NCBI GenBank assembly: GCA_023375675.1
Contig: JALQBC010000014.1
Span: forward strand, 310,001-374,000
Source of the DNA: Cytospora piceicola
Taxonomy: Eukaryota; Ascomycota; Sordariomycetes; Diaporthales; Cytosporaceae
Reading direction: 5' to 3'
Length of the DNA: 64,000 nt
Under the pieces are notes generated by a model, which was not told where the DNA came from, searched no databases, and was given only the letters and a program-made list of their open reading frames with translations. Both the position numbers and the translations under genes were made by a program. Positions 23,062 through 34,038 of this stretch are shown here, piece after piece; the stretch's first letter is position 1, and each line of letters starts with the position of its first letter.

Positions 23062-23930
23062 TATGTGTTTGGCGCGCTAGCATATAAGCCTTTCTATTCT
23101 GTATTTGCTTTGAAATAGTGGGTTGGATGATATATTTCTAATATCTGCGGAGCTGAGGGTGCTTTTGGGCCGCTCAGCACTCGCTCGTCATAACGCATGT
23201 AATTGCACCATTGGAGTATCACGTGTTTGAGCGACAGATCACGACATTGAAGATATCACAGTTGCTATGCTGCAAAGATGTCAGCGCCGGCGATAGGCAG
23301 TCCAGACGAATGGCCTCAGAGTCTCATGCAAGATAATCACACCCTCTCGGCGAATGCTATCTGTCGCCCCAATCCCTTGTCGTCTTTCTGCGATGGTTCC
23401 TGTCCCGGGATAATCACCTATCAAACAGGCATTTTCGCGTGATCAATGTTTTGAATATGGGAGATCATATCCGGAACATGTTCTGACTTGCATTCGTCCT
23501 TGCGACTCCAGACTTTGCTCCTTGGAAGGGTTAGTAATTAAGCAGAGCCCTCCCCATTTGAGCTCGACGTTACGTAGGCCTCAGCCATCTGGACCTGGAC
23601 CAAGGCTTGAGTGTAGTTCTGGAGGATAAAAGACAGCAGGTCTTCAAGGGCGCTTTAGTTATACAGTTCCCATGATCCAAGGGCTGCATCACGGAACGCA
23701 AGCATGTCTCGCCTCGGAAGAGTGGTATCTCACCCAATATATCCGACGGCCTTCATAACCGCATCGTCAGTAGCATCACGCGGCACTAGGATTAGATGCC
23801 TTCCACTAGGACATCGTGCGTGTTTCACACAAGCGATACCATATCGCGGACTGTCTCGTAGTCAAAATGTGCCAAAAAAAATATCCTTTTGTTTGTTTTT
23901 GGGGGTTTGTTGTTAAACAGGCCTAGTTGA
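23062..23930. other. Intergenic, promoter of the monooxygenase gene
   Basis: No gene seen. Contains the 5' flank of the minus-strand monooxygenase gene and the 3' flank of the glutaminyl cyclase gene. Confidence 0.6.
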
Positions 23931-25219
23931 TCACAATTCTGTCTTCTCGGACCGATCGTACACAGCCTCGGCCCCCAAAGATGGCACGAAACCCTCGAGG
24001 TCCATCCACTCCGCCACAAAGGCCGACATGAGCCTCGCCCAGTCCCGCACCGTAGGCCCGTCCAGGTGCTCGCCGTCATCCTCCATCCGGTGCCAGACCC
24101 AGGGGAAAGGCGTGGGGATGATGTGGAGGATGCCGACGCCCCGGTCCATGAACGGCACGTGGTCATCCTGGACGAACCCGGGGCGGAAGTGCCGGGCCTC
24201 CTTGCCCGCCTCGGGGAGGAAGTGGTCCCGGGGCGTGGACTCGAGGAGTCGAAGCTGCCGCATGCGGGCTTCTATCCTGGCCAGGTTCTGGTATGCCCAG
24301 TGCGTCGTTGGGAAGTACGACGGGACGTGGGGGTCGCTGGCGCCCAGGAGATCGAGCAGGACGAACAGGCTGATCGAGTCGATGGGGTGTTTGTACACCG
24401 ACATGGCGGGGTGAACCTCGTCACCCCAGGTCTTGGCCAGCGCACGCGAGCCGTAGGTACTATCCGTGCCGGTCCATTGCACCCACGCCTCCTCGCCATC
24501 TAGCAGCAGTATCTGCACGCCCTTCTCTTCGTCCAGGCCGTCCGTATCCCCAACAGCCTCCATAGCCTTCCACTTCCTTGTCAACGCCTCGTCCACGCTC
24601 CGCGCGACGTGCATGAGCAGGGCGCACGGCACAGCGCTGTCCGTCGCCCCGATGAACCCCTCTGGTCTGTACAGGCTGTCATGGTGCGCGGCGAGCGTCA
24701 GGCGAGCAACATCCCCGACGCCGGCCCACGGGGGGTCACGGCGGATGATCAGGTTCCGGAAGCGCACGAGCTTGTCCCCCGTCGCCGGCGTCTTGGACGT
24801 CGAGTTGTGCCATTCGATAGACCAGCTCGGCAGCTGCCCCGCGAAGAACTCGACAAAGTGCTGCAGAACCTTGTCAGAACCCGGCGTGTCGGGCACGCGG
24901 GGGATCAGGATCGGCGCGAGCAGTCCAGAAGCGATGCTGTGGTCGAGGTCGGCGCCTGCTGCGGGTATCCGATGTAGGCTGTCGTCGGAGAGCCTCGTGT
25001 AGGCGACCGCGGGGGTGAGCAAACTTGCGACAACAAGGAGCGCGACCAGTGTTGGGTTTGTTAGGAGAACAGAAAGATAATTGGTCCTGAAGGGAACGAA
25101 GATTAGTCTGTTGCACCAAAACCAAGCCGCTTGCACAAGATCTCAACGGTCATACCCAGGAGATAAGGCCAAATGGAAATGATAGGACCAAACTTACGTG
25201 CGCCTTGTGGCTCGACCAT
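23931..25219 (-). CDS. Glutaminyl-peptide cyclotransferase (glutaminyl cyclase, M28 fold)
   Basis: The main exon (25129-23931) is open for about 400 codons but has no early ATG. A tiny first exon at 25219-25198 (MVEPQGA) with a GTAAGT donor joins in frame, giving about 406 residues; this start is the least certain part. A hydrophobic stretch at about residues 28-52 (LVALLVVASLLTPAVA) is a signal peptide or anchor. The metal and catalytic motifs of animal QC are all present: AAHHDS, ATDSAVPCALL, LLLDGEEAW, LLDLLGAS and QDDHVPF. These supply the zinc Asp, Glu and His and the catalytic Glu and Asp. The enzyme converts N-terminal Gln or Glu to pyroglutamate in the secretory pathway. An aminopeptidase of the same M28 fold is the alternative, but the FMDRGVGILHIIPTPFP end is QC-like. 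Confidence 0.86.
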
Positions 25220-25704
25220 TCCTACCGCCTTCACGGCGGGTAGTATGCCTCCATCCGGTCAATCTTCCCATTGCAACCTACAGAGTGGCGGTTGGAAGCA
25301 ACGCGTAGACATATCATGTACCTACTCGTGTTTACGCGGCTAATGGACCACATTTCCTTTAGCTGAGTGTGTGGAGATCTGTCGAGAACGGAGTACCGTT
25401 TCCGGGGGTGCCTGGCGTTCAGGCCAAGGTCAGCGGGCCCGCCCGCTATTGAGGAACGGGCCGGCACGCGCCTTAGGTCACTGGTCAGGGGCTTCAGTCC
25501 CCATCTGGGGAATGTCAGCACTGGAGGGTACTTTAGTGAGTCTTCCACAGCAGCACAAGATCAAGGCATATACAACGCGTTTGATTGCAGTACACAGAAA
25601 TTAGCCCATAATCATTGCGGTATTTTGCTATCCGGCCATGTGAGAACTCTGTACCGAGAAGCTATCACGCCGTCGGCCCAAAACTTGTGGCACAGCAACA
25701 TTAC
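25220..25704. other. Intergenic, 3' flank of TDP1 and promoter of the cyclase gene
   Basis: No gene seen in this spacer. Confidence 0.55.
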
Positions 25705-27464
25705 TCAAGTCTCTTGGAAGTCCGCCACCCATCTGGGGTCGTTCCATGGCCTATCCTTGCTCAGATCGTATTTGCTCGCAGTCTGAACAAATGGCACAAT
25801 GCCATCCTGCCAACTCTTTGTGCCTGGTTCAAGAAGGCTTTCTACCAAATGGCCGGGGACAACAACTCCACATTCGAAATTGGATGTTTTGATGAGCTTC
25901 ATGTCACATGTTGCCTTGTTTTCCTTCTTATCCTTCTCGAGAGCCCCCCATGCGGATGACGACAGGTTGGCAGAGCCGACATATATGTAGTGTGGGGATG
26001 CGGTAGGCTCAACAGGGTTGTAGGCTAGAATTAGCTTCTGGTGGAAGAGCTTGCCAGAATCCTTTGATTGGTAATGGTGAAACAAACTCTTGATCGCTCC
26101 TGGAGCCTGGGCCCAAGGACGGGTGTGGCACCCAATATTGCTTGCACCCTGTTGCGCTTTCTCATCCGCTGCCCTGACGTCTCCAACGGTGGGGTAGAAC
26201 AGTTTGAGTTCTCCCGGGACGTCAGGGTCATCGGGGATCTCGATATATTTCCTCCCCAGAGCACAGTCGTAAAACCCATCAAGCCACTTTGCTGATAAGT
26301 TCCCAAGGCTTGCTGTGCATACTTCGAGCTGAAGCTTCCCCTGGCGCTTCTCCTGTGCGAGGTTCAGGTCTAGACCTCTAATGACACTTCTGAGACGGAG
26401 CAGACCGTACTGTTCGGCTTTGGCGCCTGAAAATGTGCCAGGAACAGAAGTGACAAGATGTACTTTGATGGTCGAGTAGTCGTACAATCCCTTGATGGAA
26501 TCTGTAAACGCTGATGGCGTTCCAAGAGCTTGTAAATGCGCGAGAAAGTCCATCTCGAACCCGGATTGGGGGACCTGTCGTCGAGAAGCCCGTTTCGGTA
26601 GGTCGTGTATATACCAGTGATTGTCGCCTAACTCTGTGTCGATATTCATCATATTGCAAGAGGTGATGACGATCCGAAGAAATGTTGGGTATACGAGAAC
26701 GAGTATCTTAGAATGCGACGAGCCGGATGACCATGCAAAGAACGCATGATAGTCGCTTCCATATGCTTTGCGATGGTATTGCTCAAGTGCAGGGCCTATG
26801 CCCTGCAGCTGGCTCTTTGTTATCTTTTCCCTCATCGCAACATTGCTCCGGCGACAAACCTCGGCGACAACGGGATCCATATTTGGATCTCGACCTATGT
26901 AAACCTAGAAACAGAATCAGCAAGGGTGGCTCGCTGGCTGATATACTGTTGGTCGTTGCTTACCGGTACGGCATGGGACGAGTCCGAAAGGGGAAGATGC
27001 GGGAATAATTCCTCGTCTGATATGAAGAAGGAAAAGACGCAGGCAGACAATAGATGCTCTTTGTGGATTACATCATTGAGATTAATGCAGTTCTTTGCAT
27101 TTCGCCTACCAGGCGTCCGAGTGATGCGCAGCGCACCGTGGGGGAAGGCCATGCTGATGCCTGGCTGGATGGATTTGGCCGCATCTGCACCAGAAGCTCG
27201 AGGACGTTTCACATCATCCCTAATGATTTCCTCGTCTGCCATGCGCTTGATGGTCGTACTACTTTCTCTTGTGGGGGGTGGACTTTGCTCATGATCCATC
27301 ATAGACAGGCGGATCGCCTCTTGAATCTGACGCTCCTCCTCGAGCAGTTCTGCTTGGTCAGCTCCAGAAGCTGCCATAGCTCGCCTGCAACTCGCAACGG
27401 ATTAGTTAATATCTTCCGCACGACGAGAAGGCCGCAGTACAGCTTACTCGAGGTCTTCATCCAT
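25705..27464 (-). CDS. TDP1: Tyrosyl-DNA phosphodiesterase 1
   Basis: Three exons (27464-27448, 27384-26964, 26904-25705) give about 545 residues. The two HKD-type half motifs are plain: SHSKILVLVYPTFLRIVI with His210 and Lys212, followed by ITSCNMM, and FHQKLILAYN with His434 and Lys436, followed by VGSANLSSSAWG. The enzyme hydrolyses the 3'-phosphotyrosyl bond left by trapped topoisomerase I and trims other blocked 3' ends in the nucleus. The N-terminal segment carries an amphipathic EEERQIQEAIRLSM helix at about residues 22-36 that fits a ubiquitin-interacting motif, then a basic KRPR patch that may be a nuclear signal. The first exon is only 17 bases (MDEDL); it was chosen because it supplies the start and keeps the frame. 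Length is close to other TDP1 proteins. Confidence 0.9.
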
Positions 27465-28056
27465 TGGTTTCCTGTATGCCGAAATTTGTTCAAGAACAAG
27501 GAGTGCAGGAAAGAGGGTAAGCGTCTGTTTGCCAACATCAGGTCTCGATGCCTCCTCCAGATATTACTTCCGCGGAACAGACTCAGGAGGAACAAATCAG
27601 AGCTATGGTGACTGCCAAGTTGACGTGGAATGTGTTTGTCATGTTTTTGTTTGATGTTGTAGCACTGCTGGGAGCAGGCAGCAGGTAGCAGCTGGTTTAT
27701 AGGGTTAGGGCTCAGACTCTGGGGGGGAAAGGGGTAGAGGTTGGGGGTGCCATTCCCAGATGTCCCAGGTAAGCACAATGGGAGGCTCCCAAACGTTATT
27801 GCATATATCTCTTTACGCTATACCAAGCAAGATTACTCGTGTTGAAGTACGGGCCCTTCTAGTTTTGATTCCAAAAGAGAATTAAGGCGAACTGCTCGAG
27901 GACAGACTTCACCGGGAGTGCCACTTAGAATTCTCTCTATGAACCTGTACCATTCGCTTCGACTTCAAAAGTTGCTGGTGGTGTATTGTCTATTCTCCAA
28001 TGTAAACATGAAACGTGAGACCTAGAGATTGGTGTGCCATCATACTTAGGTATATA
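27465..28056. other. Intergenic, TDP1 promoter and 3' flank of the DenD-like gene
   Basis: No gene seen. Confidence 0.6.
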
Positions 28057-29226
28057 TCATGGCTTGAGTGAGTCAATGTACTCTTTCACCAGGTTCTCCG
28101 CGGCCTCATCCCGAACCAGACCAAGCCTGTCTGGAGTGGTCGGGTCGAAGTCTTCCGGCCAGCTTCTCAAAATCCTCTCAAAACCGGGGTTCGTATCTTC
28201 TTTCAACAGATTCAGCTTATCCTTGCCGCCATATTTGGCTAGCGCATCCATCAGGTCCTGAATGGTGACCGAGATGCCTGGGAACATGATGTGCCGCTTG
28301 TGTTTTGGCAAAGCATCATTCCTCATATTTAGAACCCGTACCAGGTTCTCGATTGTGCTGCTAGGGGAGCAGACGTATGTCCTGTAGGATCTGTCCGTGA
28401 GCGGAATCACACATTCTTCTCCTTTCATTGGCTCGCGGATCATTCCTGTTAGACATCTTGTGTCAGCACCGGACAGAGGTTTGCATCAATTTCACAGATC
28501 GACCATACCAGACAGGAAAGACGGGGCAGCGTTGCTTGGTGCGCCAGGCCGAACTACAACGGTCGGAAAACGGACCGTAAAGGCGTCGATCAAGCCTTTA
28601 CGGTGCATATCATTGACTATGATCTCTGTCGAGTACTTATGTGCGCCGTACGTCCCTTCAGGCGTGGGAGTTATGTCGTCCGTTATAACCTTGGGCAGTG
28701 GCTGCCCGTACACTGCCTGGGAGCTGGAGTAGACAACTCTGACTGGCGCTTCTGGCAATCGGCTCAGAGCAAGTAAGAGGTTGCGGACGCTCTCAATGTT
28801 CACTTTCATCGACTGATTTGTTGCATATCAGCACTCAAACAAGGATGGTAGTCGAGCCACCGCCCGGGCGTCGCCCAATCTCTTCAGGCTTAGAAACCTT
28901 GCGGGCGGAGACAAGGAAGATTCATCAGCGCCCGAGATACTTACAAGATCAAAATTTGCCTCAGACCCTGCTGACATGATGCCGTGGAAAATGAAGATGG
29001 CATGGAGCGGCTGCGCCGCATCGAGCAGTTGCTTTACGAAGGCCTGGTCACAAATGTCCCCCTTCATACATTTGGTGTTCTCCAGATATTCTGGTCCACT
29101 AGGTACCTTGGGCTCAACAATATCTGTCAGAACGAGACGGTATCCATCGTTAAGGAGACGCTGCGCCAGCATGGGGCCAATCATGCCGCCGGCCCCGGTG
29201 ATGATGATGTTCTTCTTGGTGGACAT
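28057..29226 (-). CDS. DenD-type NAD-dependent dehydrogenase (D-erythronate dehydrogenase-like)
   Basis: Three exons (29226-28945, 28812-28509, 28445-28057) give about 324 residues. It is an extended short-chain dehydrogenase: NAD-binding TGAGGMIG near residue 10, the YSSSQAVYG serine motif and the catalytic YGAHK. The order SFPT-like VRFPTVVVRPG, SFLSGMIREP, then MFPGISVTIQDL and SWPEDFD near the C-terminus is the pattern I associate with bacterial DenD (D-erythronate dehydrogenase) rather than with sugar-nucleotide epimerases. DenD oxidises a four-carbon sugar acid at C2. It is the first of three co-oriented genes with a permease and a class II aldolase, which supports a role in sugar-acid breakdown. 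The exact substrate is inference. A generic uronate or sugar epimerase is the alternative. No targeting signal is seen. Confidence 0.86.
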
Positions 29227-30020
29227 GCTTCTGTTGTGGAGGCAAGAAGGCAAGAAGGCAAGAGGTATTGATATATTCAAAGTGAGACACAGCACCAATC
29301 AAGCTGTGATATTATGAGCTTCCCACTCAGTTAATATATTCGGTATTGTCGTGACGCTGCAAGTAAGGCCATGAGACTATCTGCCGACATAATTGCCCGT
29401 ACAGTCCCCCCGCCTTCATTGCACATGCACGTCTGGAGTCTCCACTAATTTACTGCCAATTCTGGACTCTGTGACGTCGTTAGTATGGTGAACAGACTGG
29501 CAGGTGTGGGTTCACTTTACTTCTTGATGGCGATTGAACATGTGATCTGTCACAACTGCTTTCACCCCGAGAATAAGAATGTGCCGAGAACTTTTGATAG
29601 CCTTCCTTTCATCTACCCTCTTTAAGCAAATCCACACATTCGTTGGGTTGTTACATGTAGCCAGGCATATATACATATGGCAAAGGCCTACATCCTTCCA
29701 TCGAGTCAACGACAACCGAAGTATTGTCTACATGGTGAAGAAAGAAGTGTCCTTATGGGTAATATGTAGCCTAATATGCGTAAGAAGTAGCATGGGCACT
29801 TGAGCAAGAGTTTGTCAAAACTGCTCGAGATAGCATTTAGAACTGGGAACTCCGGGATAAACATATGTAAAATGGTCTTTGAGTCTTACATCGAGTCCCG
29901 ACAGACACTGATGCCGGCGGGTATCTAGAATATACATCCAGTATGATTATTTGTACACCAAGTTCTTGTCTATAGTGATGGTAGCCAAGGGAACATCTTC
30001 CGTCCAAGCCCCCCCCCCCC
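29227..30020. other. Intergenic, promoter of the DenD-like gene
   Basis: No gene seen between the DenD-like gene and the permease gene. The run of C ending at 30021 is listed separately. Confidence 0.6.
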
Positions 30021-30021
30021 C
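30009..30021 (-). repeat. Homopolymer, 13 G on the coding strand, starting within the permease stop codon
   Basis: On the minus strand the permease stop codon TAG runs directly into 12 more G. Length change would not alter the protein. Confidence 0.85.
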
Positions 30022-31759
30022 TAGTTCGGGTATGCTCGCAGCAGTATATGCAGCAAGAAGTAAGAAACTACTCCGGTAAAACATAGCCCACTGATCACAC
30101 CAAAGCCCATCAAATACTCGGGGGAATCTTCGGAAGGGAAAAGATAGGCACCGTAGATCTGGGCCAGATTCCCCATCGCGTTGACGAAGGCAAGGCTGAT
30201 GCCCCGAACTTCATTGCTCATGGTGCTGAAATTAGTTGAGGCGTATGCCAGCGATAGGGCATTAGAAACCCAAAGACCACTGGCCATAATGACCAATAAG
30301 GCATAGCGGGCTTTGAAATTGTACACAGCACATGTGACGATAGAGCAGACCATGGCAAGGGTCATCCAGCATCCCAAAGCGAAGCCGCGCTGCCCTGGGT
30401 ACTTGTCCATCACCACGCCGCTGATAGCGGTGCAGATGAAAGCAGCAACATAGATCTGTAGTAGAGTTCTCAGCATTCATATATGACCATACTTGTGCTA
30501 ATGGAGATTGAGCACTTGAGTGTAACCAGGAATCTTTGAATGGGACCACTTACCGGAATTGTCATATATTGTGAGATGGCCGTGCTATAGCCCAGGCCCT
30601 CGACAAGGGTTGGGTAAAAGTAAGACAATGTCGAGGACCCAACGACAGCCATATAACCCATGACAAATAACCACGTCCTCCAGTTCAACAACGATCGCCT
30701 GAGCGCCTGGAGATGTCCCAACCGTTCTTCCTCGGTACTATGGGTGGTGTTGGACTGTTGGAGGCGCTTGATGGCCAGCTCGCGCTCGCGATCCGAGAGC
30801 TGCTTCGTATTGGCAGGGAAATCCAGGAGCAAGAAAACTGATATAAGTGACCAGCCAGCTGTGGTAGCACCCTCGACAATGAAGAGCCATCTCCAACCCG
30901 GGATTCCATGTGCACCGTCTAGGTTCGAGGTGATGGCGCCTGCAATGAGCCCACCAAACGCACCGGACAGAATCGCCGCCGAGATGTAAACGCCAAAACG
31001 CCTGCTCTGCTCGTTGGGTTTATACCATGAAGATAGCAGGAAGAGGACGCCCGGGGCAAAGCCGGCTTCGAGGATACCAACAACCACTCGTAGACCAACA
31101 AGCGTCTGGTAATTTGGCACCCAGCCCATGGATATAGTCACACAACCCCATATGAACATGATGGTTGGGAGAAATACTGAGGGTCTCGTCCGAGCCAGAA
31201 TCATACTAATACAAGAGCATTAGTATTAGTTATATCTGGGCACCCAAATAGCACAGTGAAGTGGTCAATATGCCATGCCACTTACTTAGAAGGTATCTCA
31301 CAGGCAACATATCCAACAAAGAAGACGATCAATGATATAGAGTATCGGCTCGAGTCAAGCCCCAGGTCTTCTTGCACTGCAATACCAGTGTCAGCACCGC
31401 TTTACCAACTACCAATACTTCAAAAACAATATTTCAAGAGAGGTAAGATACTTACTTCCAGCTATCTTAGCATTGCCAATACTATATACAGAACTCTCAT
31501 GTCAGTAATTGCAGATACGCTGAAGGGACTATCCTTATTGACTCTTGAGAGTGATGGGTACTGACTTGGTTCTATCCATATAGCTCAAGAGATACATTCC
31601 CCATAATGCAGGGAGTAGGTACATGTCGATTTTACGTACGAGCCTGCGTTCTTCCTCCGTATCCGGTACGTAGTCGATGACACTTTCTTCATGGGTTTTA
31701 GGAAGGTCAACGTATGCTTCCTCTTCGTATTGGCTGTTTGGCTTGTCGTGGAGCTCCAT
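30021..31759 (-). CDS. MFS permease, Dal5-like anion:cation symporter family
   Basis: Five exons (31759-31566, 31481-31456, 31376-31286, 31205-30554, 30455-30021) give about 465 residues. The second exon is only 26 bases and completes DRTNIGNAKIAG, the signature after TM1 in the Dal5/TNA1 group (allantoate, nicotinate, tartrate and similar acids). Following hallmarks are DLGLDSSRYS, FFVGYVACEIPSN, GWRWLFIVEGA and the loop DFPANTKQLSDRE. Around 12 hydrophobic spans are visible. The protein is expected in the plasma membrane importing an organic anion with protons. Its place between the DenD-like dehydrogenase and the class II aldolase suggests a sugar acid as cargo, which is inference. The C-terminal tail after the last span is very short. 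Confidence 0.88.
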
Positions 31760-32967
31760 TATGAAGGTTCTCGGGGCTGATGGCTCAGATCAACGTCTTC
31801 AACGACGGAAGGTGAGATGAAGAATATGAGACCGAGTGTGACTACGTGGCTCTATCTTCCTACCTCGAGGACAGATCGGACCGCTTGAGATATTGGGTCG
31901 CAGGGGGCGCGGCAGTCAAAAGGTGTTATGGAGTCCAGAACACAGCATTGGTACCAATGGAGGTCTTGATCACATGGCCAGACCCTCTTCCGCCATGGGT
32001 CGTACCAGAGCCCTTACCTTCTGGAATTTCGGAGTCCAAATACGGCCACGATTACTAAAAGCTTGGTTATGGCAGTCTAAACCGGCATACACTCCGTCTA
32101 CAGGCCCGTGAGTAACATTATCCTCGGCTATATCCATGGATGTAGGTGATGCCCCCCAAGTCCACGACATGCAGCAAAGAGTGAGGGGTTCCCAAAAATA
32201 ATAAGTAGATATGGGGAAAGAAGATCTGGGGGGAAATTATGCATGCGTCCCGTCGCACTTACGTCTCCGCATGCATGGACAGATATGGTTGGCTCCAAAT
32301 TGGAGGAAGTTGGAGGAAGTTGAGATTACTGGGAATCCTTTGGATTAAGGATTGCCCGAAAGCTGGAGAGTACAAAACATTATTCCGTGGCGAGGAAACA
32401 GGCAAATTAATGTTGCGTAATTCATGACTTCGGTAGATCTAGCTGAATGTGGCAGAGGTCCTTGAACACTTCATGGTTAGTTGTGAGTATCAAAGCTTTG
32501 ATATGTGCACTTTGCAGAATCCTAAATGCTGAAAAGAAAGAGAATCTGTATATGAATTTACCCGGAATAGCTACTGCGACTGTGTAACTCGCTGCTGCGA
32601 CTATGGATCTTGATTTTATGCTGCATTAGTCGTAAGGCTATGGCACTTAAGGCTTACGGGTGCCTACTCCCCCTCCCCCCTACTAGACATACCTAGGTAG
32701 TTAGGTAGCCTCGTATAAGTCGACCTTAACCGAGGGATCTTGGATCCATCCACTAGCACGCTCTTTATCCGGTTGGCAGGTTGGCATTACTTGAGGCTAG
32801 CTAAGGTGCGTGGGGGTGGCAGCTAGCACTTGAGGTACTTGAATTTACCTTAGCTACTGGGTGTTTAGCCTTGAACACAGTCGCAGCAGCAAATTACATC
32901 GTCGCAGTAGCTATCTACAATACATCGAACTGAAGTCGTAAGACTTCCGAATGCAGACGTAAGTAAT
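31760..32967. other. Intergenic, promoter of the permease gene
   Basis: No gene seen. Contains one TACCTAGGTA palindrome at 32690-32699 and CA/GT-poor, mixed sequence otherwise. Confidence 0.6.
32690..32699. promoter_or_regulatory. TACCTAGGTA palindrome (one of seven in the window)
   Basis: An exact 10-base palindrome in the spacer between the aldolase and permease genes, about 930 bases upstream of the permease start. The other exact copies start at 5927, 9971, 35827, 50913, 51109 and 58035. All are outside predicted coding sequence. A binding-site role is inference. Confidence 0.35.
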
Positions 32968-34038
32968 CTATGCTTTCCCAGTGCTCCCGCATATATCTAT
33001 TGCCCACTCTGTGAGTCTTTGAATCTCCTTGGTCCCCTCCTCCATCAGTGTGGTCAAGTTCTTGGACGGTGCGTTGCTCTTTAGGTAGTTCAGATAATCG
33101 AGCAATACCAGCTTGTTGACGTTGACTTTCACACATCCACCCGCCACGCACTTCTTCGTCACATCCTCTGGCCAGTCGTTCGTTCCATGCACCACAAGAC
33201 GCACCCTTCCGTCTACCTTCTGCCTGATCATTGCTAGTCTATCGTACTCCAGCACTGGACCTTTTGTTCCGTAGTCACCATGAACATTACCGAATGCAGG
33301 TGCTAGGAAGTCAATTCCTGTGGCAATAAAGTCCTCCACTTGATCTGGAGTGGTCAAGGCGCCCTCAAGGCTAAATAGTTCAAGTTCAGCAGGTGTCTGG
33401 TGTGGATTCATGACTGATCTGTGGGGCGGAATATAGTGCGGTAGATAGGCAAGAGAATTTGGACGTCCACACAATACATAACTACACACAGCAAGGGGGT
33501 CATGAGAAGGATGCTTCCAGTAAACTTACTCTGTAGTGTCTGCGATACCATCTTCCCCTCCCTCAATGCGCCCCGGCTCCGCCTCCGTCGTGACCTTGTG
33601 CTGGTTACTAAAAGCAACCAGCTCACGCGTCTTCCGGAGATTTTCCTCCATCTCGTAGTGGCTCATATCTACCATGATTGAGTCGAACGGTAGATTTGCC
33701 GCTGCGTGCTTGATCAGGGCCTCGTCTTGTGCATGGTCCAAGTGTATCGCAACTGGCACAGAGGCCTGACGGGCCCGCTGAGCAGCGGCGTGGACTAGCA
33801 GCCCATCACTATATGTGATAGCCCAGGGGAACACCTGGACGATGAGCGGGGATCGTTTTGCTTCCGCGGCTCGTATGAGGCCCAAGATACTTTCCACGTT
33901 GTAACTGAGAAAGTGTCAGTCTCGTTTTCACCCAAGTCTTTCACAGGAAGCTCACGCGATCGCTGCCACTACGCCGTAGCCGCCCTTTTCGGCAGCCTCC
34001 AGAATTTGATAGGTCTTGTTTTGTCTCTTCCACTCCAT
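32968..34038 (-). CDS. Class II ketose-bisphosphate aldolase-like protein
   Basis: Three exons (34038-33956, 33904-33530, 33370-32968) give about 286 residues, the usual length of class II fructose/tagatose-bisphosphate aldolases. Both introns were placed where they restore family motifs (VAAIAYNVES and ADTTDLEGAL). Zinc and catalytic residues are present: Asp84 and His85 in IHLDHAQDE, Glu in TTEAEPGRIEGGEDG, His183 in FGNVHGDYG and His214 in LVVHGTND. Two phosphate-site motifs differ from the usual pattern: HGGSG is HGTND, and the NVDT-like strand is NVNK. The reaction may be a retro-aldol or related cleavage of a phosphorylated intermediate, but the altered motifs leave the substrate open. 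It is the third gene of the dehydrogenase-permease-aldolase group, all on one strand. Confidence 0.85.
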
